A program made the position numbers and the translations under genes. Below the pieces are notes generated by a model, which saw only the letters and a list, made by a program, of their open reading frames with translations, did not search any database and was not told the origin of the DNA. Below, one piece after another: positions 61,847 through 64,000 of a stretch of 64,000 nt of DNA (position 1 is its first letter; the number at the start of each line of letters is the position of its first letter). Source of the DNA: Thermohalobaculum sp038528605 (GTDB taxonomy: Bacteria > Pseudomonadota > Alphaproteobacteria > Rhodobacterales > Rhodobacteraceae); contig JBCBEP010000004.1 of assembly GCA_038528605.1 (NCBI GenBank), positions 1 through 64,000 on the forward strand, written 5' to 3'.

Positions 61847-62215
61847 AATGTCGCAATACTCGCCCGTCTCGCGCGGGCTGTTTGCCATGAAGAGCCCCCG
61901 CGCCTCGCGAAGCGCGGCGAGCATCAGGCGGGCTGCCGGCACACTCAGGTCCTCAACGCGCAGCCCACCGTCCCGAAGCATGACGATCTCGGGCTGCGTA
62001 TCCGCCGGCGCCGTTTCGATGGCGAGGGTGAAGGCATAGCCCAACGTATCGGTCGCGACCGGCGCCAGACCCATCAGCTGCTCGTGCCGCGCGGTACGCT
62101 GGAGGAGGGTGAGGTGGCGAAGGCGCGTTCTCGAACGTGCTGCCCTTTGCTCGGCGCGTGCCGCAGCTGGCTTGACGTCCAGGACATTCAGGACCTTTGC
62201 ATGCTGCACCGTCAT
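61835..62215 (-). CDS. Hypothetical protein
   Basis: A 126-residue soluble protein with a basic N-terminal half (AARAEQRAARSRTRLRHLTL) and a mixed alpha/beta second half (GYAFTLAIETAPADTQPEIV). No family or motif is recognised. The start at 62213-62215 (MTVQHAK) has GGGGGAACGAA upstream, and an upstream in-frame ATG is less likely. The 3' end overlaps the convergent lipoprotein gene by 12 bases. A 24-base perfect palindrome lies about 50 bases upstream. Confidence 0.55.
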   Translation of the reverse strand: MTVQHAKVLNVLDVKPAAARAEQRAARSRTRLRHLTLLQRTARHEQLMGLAPVATDTLGYAFTLAIETAPADTQPEIVMLRDGGLRVEDLSVPAARLMLAALREARGLFMANSPRETGEYCDISVV

Positions 62216-62263
62216 TTCGTTCCCCCTCTTCTGCGCTTTATCAAGTGGCGCAATGCATGCGGC

Positions 62264-62287
62264 GGGGTGTGCCGGCCGGCACACCCC
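62264..62287. promoter_or_regulatory. Perfect 24-bp palindrome upstream of the 61835-62215 gene
   Basis: GGGGTGTGCCGG is followed directly by its complement CCGGCACACCCC, making a 24-base perfect palindrome without a loop. It lies between the CNNM gene stop and the start of the hypothetical gene, both on the minus strand. It could be an operator for a dimeric regulator or part of a terminator. Confidence 0.5.
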
Positions 62288-62346
62288 CCACCGGATTCTC
62301 GCCAGTGGACGTGAGAATTTTCACGGGAAGTTAAGGAGTCGGGCCT

Positions 62347-63693
62347 TCAGGCAGCCGGTTCCGCAGCGGCAGGCCGGCTCTGAAGGGGGGTGAGGCGCAG
62401 TCGCGTGATCTGGTGCCGCTCGCGCGCGATCACTTCGAAACGCAGCCCATGGAAAGCGAAGATCTGGCCCTCGGTTGGGATGGCCTGCGCCTCGTGAATG
62501 AGCAGCCCCGCGATGGTGGTGGCCTCTTCGGAGGGGAGGTCCCAGTCGAAGGCGCGGTTCACGTCCCGGATCGTCATCGAGCCTTCGACCATCACGGAGC
62601 CATCCGCCTCTTGCCGGAAGCTCTCCGCCTCGATGTCATGCTCGTCCGTGATCTCGCCGACGATCTCCTCGAGAATGTCCTCGAGCGTCACGAGACCTTG
62701 GAGCGAGCCGTACTCGTCCACGACAAGGGCGAAGTGGCTGCGGCGCTTGAGGAAGGCGCGCAGTTGGTCCTCAAGCGGCCGCGTATCGGGCACGAACCAG
62801 GGCTTCATGGCGATGCCCATCACATCGAGGCCCTTCAGCGCTTCGGCGAACCCGCCCTTCAGCGCCTCGCCGTTGTCGCGCTCGCTCACGCTGTCGAGCT
62901 CCCGCTGCACGGCGCGCAGCAGGTCCTTCGCGTGGAGGACGCCGATGATGTTCTCGGGCTCGCCGCGCCAGAGCGGGATGCGCGTATGAGCGGAGGCGAG
63001 GCAGAAGGCCACGATCGCCTCGGGCGGCTCATCGGCTGAGATGCTCTCGATGTCCCGCCGGTGGCGCATGATCTCCGCGACCTCGCGCTCGCGCAGGTCG
63101 AGGGCGGCGATCAGCCGGTCCCGGTCGTCCTTGTCCACCGAGCCTTCGGAGGCGTGCATTGCAATGGCGCCGCGCAGCCGGTCATAGGGCGCCAGCGCAT
63201 GCGCGTCCGGGTCGACATTGAGGCCGAGGAAGCGGAAGGCGGACTGCACGAAGAAGCTGATGGTGCCCACGATGGGCGCGAAGAGCTTCACGCAGAGCGC
63301 GATGGCGGGGGCCACGCGCACGCTCATCCGGTCCGGATTGTTGATGGCGTAGGTCTTTGGCGCGATCTCGGCGAAGACGGTGACGAGGATCGTCATCATC
63401 AGCGTCGCCGTCGCCACGCCGCCCTCGCCAAGCAGCGCGATGAAGAACGTGGTGGCGAGCGATGTTGCCAGCACGTTGACGAGGTTGTTGCCGAGCAGGA
63501 TCGACCCGATCAGCCGCTCGTTGTCCTCGGTCAGCGACACTGCGGTGCGCGCGCCCTTGGAGCCCTTCTGGGAAAGGTGATGGATCGTTGCCCTGTCGAC
63601 GGCGGTAAGGGCCGTCTCGCTGCCTGAGAAGAATGCGGAGCAGCAGAGAAGAACGAGAATGACTGCGGCGGTCCACCAGAGGGTGGGATCCAT
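62347..63693 (-). CDS. CNNM/CBS-domain (CorC/HlyC-type) membrane protein
   Basis: A 448-residue inner-membrane protein of the CNNM/CorB-type family, linked to magnesium and cobalt efflux. The DUF21 membrane domain is at about 1-190, with AFFSGSETALTAVDRATIHH and LGNNLVNVLATSLATTFFIA. Two CBS domains follow at about 210-330 (ESISADEPPEAIVAF, HFALVVDEYGSLQGLVTLED). The CorC/HlyC domain completes the protein (EGSMTIRDVNRAFDWDLPSE). The substrate ion is not known from sequence. The start at 63691-63693 is the only good family start. Confidence 0.93.
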   Translation of the reverse strand: MDPTLWWTAAVILVLLCCSAFFSGSETALTAVDRATIHHLSQKGSKGARTAVSLTEDNERLIGSILLGNNLVNVLATSLATTFFIALLGEGGVATATLMMTILVTVFAEIAPKTYAINNPDRMSVRVAPAIALCVKLFAPIVGTISFFVQSAFRFLGLNVDPDAHALAPYDRLRGAIAMHASEGSVDKDDRDRLIAALDLREREVAEIMRHRRDIESISADEPPEAIVAFCLASAHTRIPLWRGEPENIIGVLHAKDLLRAVQRELDSVSERDNGEALKGGFAEALKGLDVMGIAMKPWFVPDTRPLEDQLRAFLKRRSHFALVVDEYGSLQGLVTLEDILEEIVGEITDEHDIEAESFRQEADGSVMVEGSMTIRDVNRAFDWDLPSEEATTIAGLLIHEAQAIPTEGQIFAFHGLRFEVIARERHQITRLRLTPLQSRPAAAEPAA

Positions 63694-63775
63694 GGGTCGG
63701 GTCTCCGGACTATTGCACTGCCTCGGGTTATGGGAGCCGCAGCGGCAACGGGCAAGAGAGCGTTGGAGCTAGGCG

Positions 63776-64000
63776 CTAGACGCGGGGCTTCTGTGCGGCT
63801 TGTGCGCTGGCGAGCGGGTGACGCTCGAAGACCAGCGCCTTCATGCGCGCGTCGAGCACATGGGTGTAGATCTCTGTCGTCGCGATATCCGCATGGCCGA
63901 GCAGCACCTGGATGATGCGCAGATCGGCCCCGCCCTCGAGCAGGTGGCTGGCGAAGGCGTGGCGCAGCGTGTGCGGCGATACGGTCGCGGGATCGAGCCC
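63776..64000 (-). CDS. xerD: Site-specific tyrosine recombinase XerD, C-terminal part (cut by window end)
   Basis: Only the last 74 residues are visible; the gene continues past the right edge. The C-terminal catalytic block is present: SPHTLRHAFASHLLEGGADL carries the conserved His-Leu-Arg, QVLLGHADIATTEIYTHV carries the second His and the catalytic Tyr. These match XerD, which with XerC resolves chromosome dimers at dif during division. XerC is the alternative. The stop is the TAG at 63776-63778. Its neighbour CNNM starts 83 bases away on the same strand. Confidence 0.85.
   Translation of the reverse strand, partial: GLDPATVSPHTLRHAFASHLLEGGADLRIIQVLLGHADIATTEIYTHVLDARMKALVFERHPLASAQAAQKPRV

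Overview
This is a very GC-rich chromosomal segment (roughly two thirds G+C by eye) with dense, largely operonic genes and many ATGA/GTGA stop-start overlaps. The gene set points to an alphaproteobacterium, most likely Rhodobacterales or a close relative. Signs of this are a phasin with TGC-rich upstream repeats, a DUF1127 gene divergent from a MocR regulator, a VPLPA-CTERM protein, an AcuI-type reductase, a DivK-like receiver next to DUF3572, and the rpmG-MFS-NUDIX-DUF983 block. The species cannot be named from the sequence. No insertion sequence, prophage, CRISPR array or tRNA was found, so this reads as core chromosome with a few accessory modules.

Layout. 0-7 kb: an alpha/beta hydrolase, rpmG, an MFS transporter, a NUDIX hydrolase and a DUF983 protein on the minus strand. 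A plus-strand signalling module follows: EF-hand protein, ECF sigma factor, membrane anti-sigma-like protein and periplasmic metal-sensor-like protein. Then come a DivK-like receiver, DUF3572 and a HAD hydrolase. 8-12 kb: dnaG and rpoD. 12-21 kb: a DUF4261-like protein overlapping a FAD monooxygenase, glutaminase, a VPLPA-CTERM surface protein, an ornithine/lysine-type decarboxylase, an M20 amidohydrolase, a Crp/Fnr regulator and a ferredoxin-reductase-like flavoprotein. 21-27 kb: clpA, clpS, phasin, a D,D-carboxypeptidase with a SPOR domain, and rpmE. 27-30.5 kb: two unusual membrane proteins (a lipoyl-like one and a LytS-like degenerate kinase) and prs. 30.7-39 kb: metabolic genes (HCCA isomerase, acuI, class V aminotransferase, rsmD, SDR, peroxiredoxin), a GNAT protein, and the DUF1127/MocR divergent pair with three operator-like palindromes. 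39-43 kb: a type I secretion ABC protein and adaptor. 43-49 kb: an MlaC-like protein, a thioesterase, YjbQ and putA. 49.7-57 kb: a PHP protein, an acetyltransferase, lrgAB, a two-subunit molybdenum hydroxylase, fabI and pdxH. 57.6-64 kb: a secreted 4xCHRD/RTX-like/DUF4214 protein, an SDR, a GST, a small lipoprotein, a CNNM/CBS protein and the C-terminus of XerD.

How the parts may work together. The sigma, anti-sigma and sensor genes form a likely envelope-stress or metal-responsive circuit. The type I secretion pair is a plausible exporter for the CHRD/RTX-like protein 15 kb away. ClpS is the adaptor for ClpA. The two molybdenum hydroxylase subunits form one enzyme.

The most unusual structure is a small family of intergenic elements at 19.2, 35.2 and 57.4 kb. 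Each has a long, nearly perfect stem of unrelated sequence. The loop carries a C-tract run that is a canonical four-tract G-quadruplex motif on the minus strand. Two of the three share nearly the same loop while their stems differ. I do not recognise this as a described repeat family.
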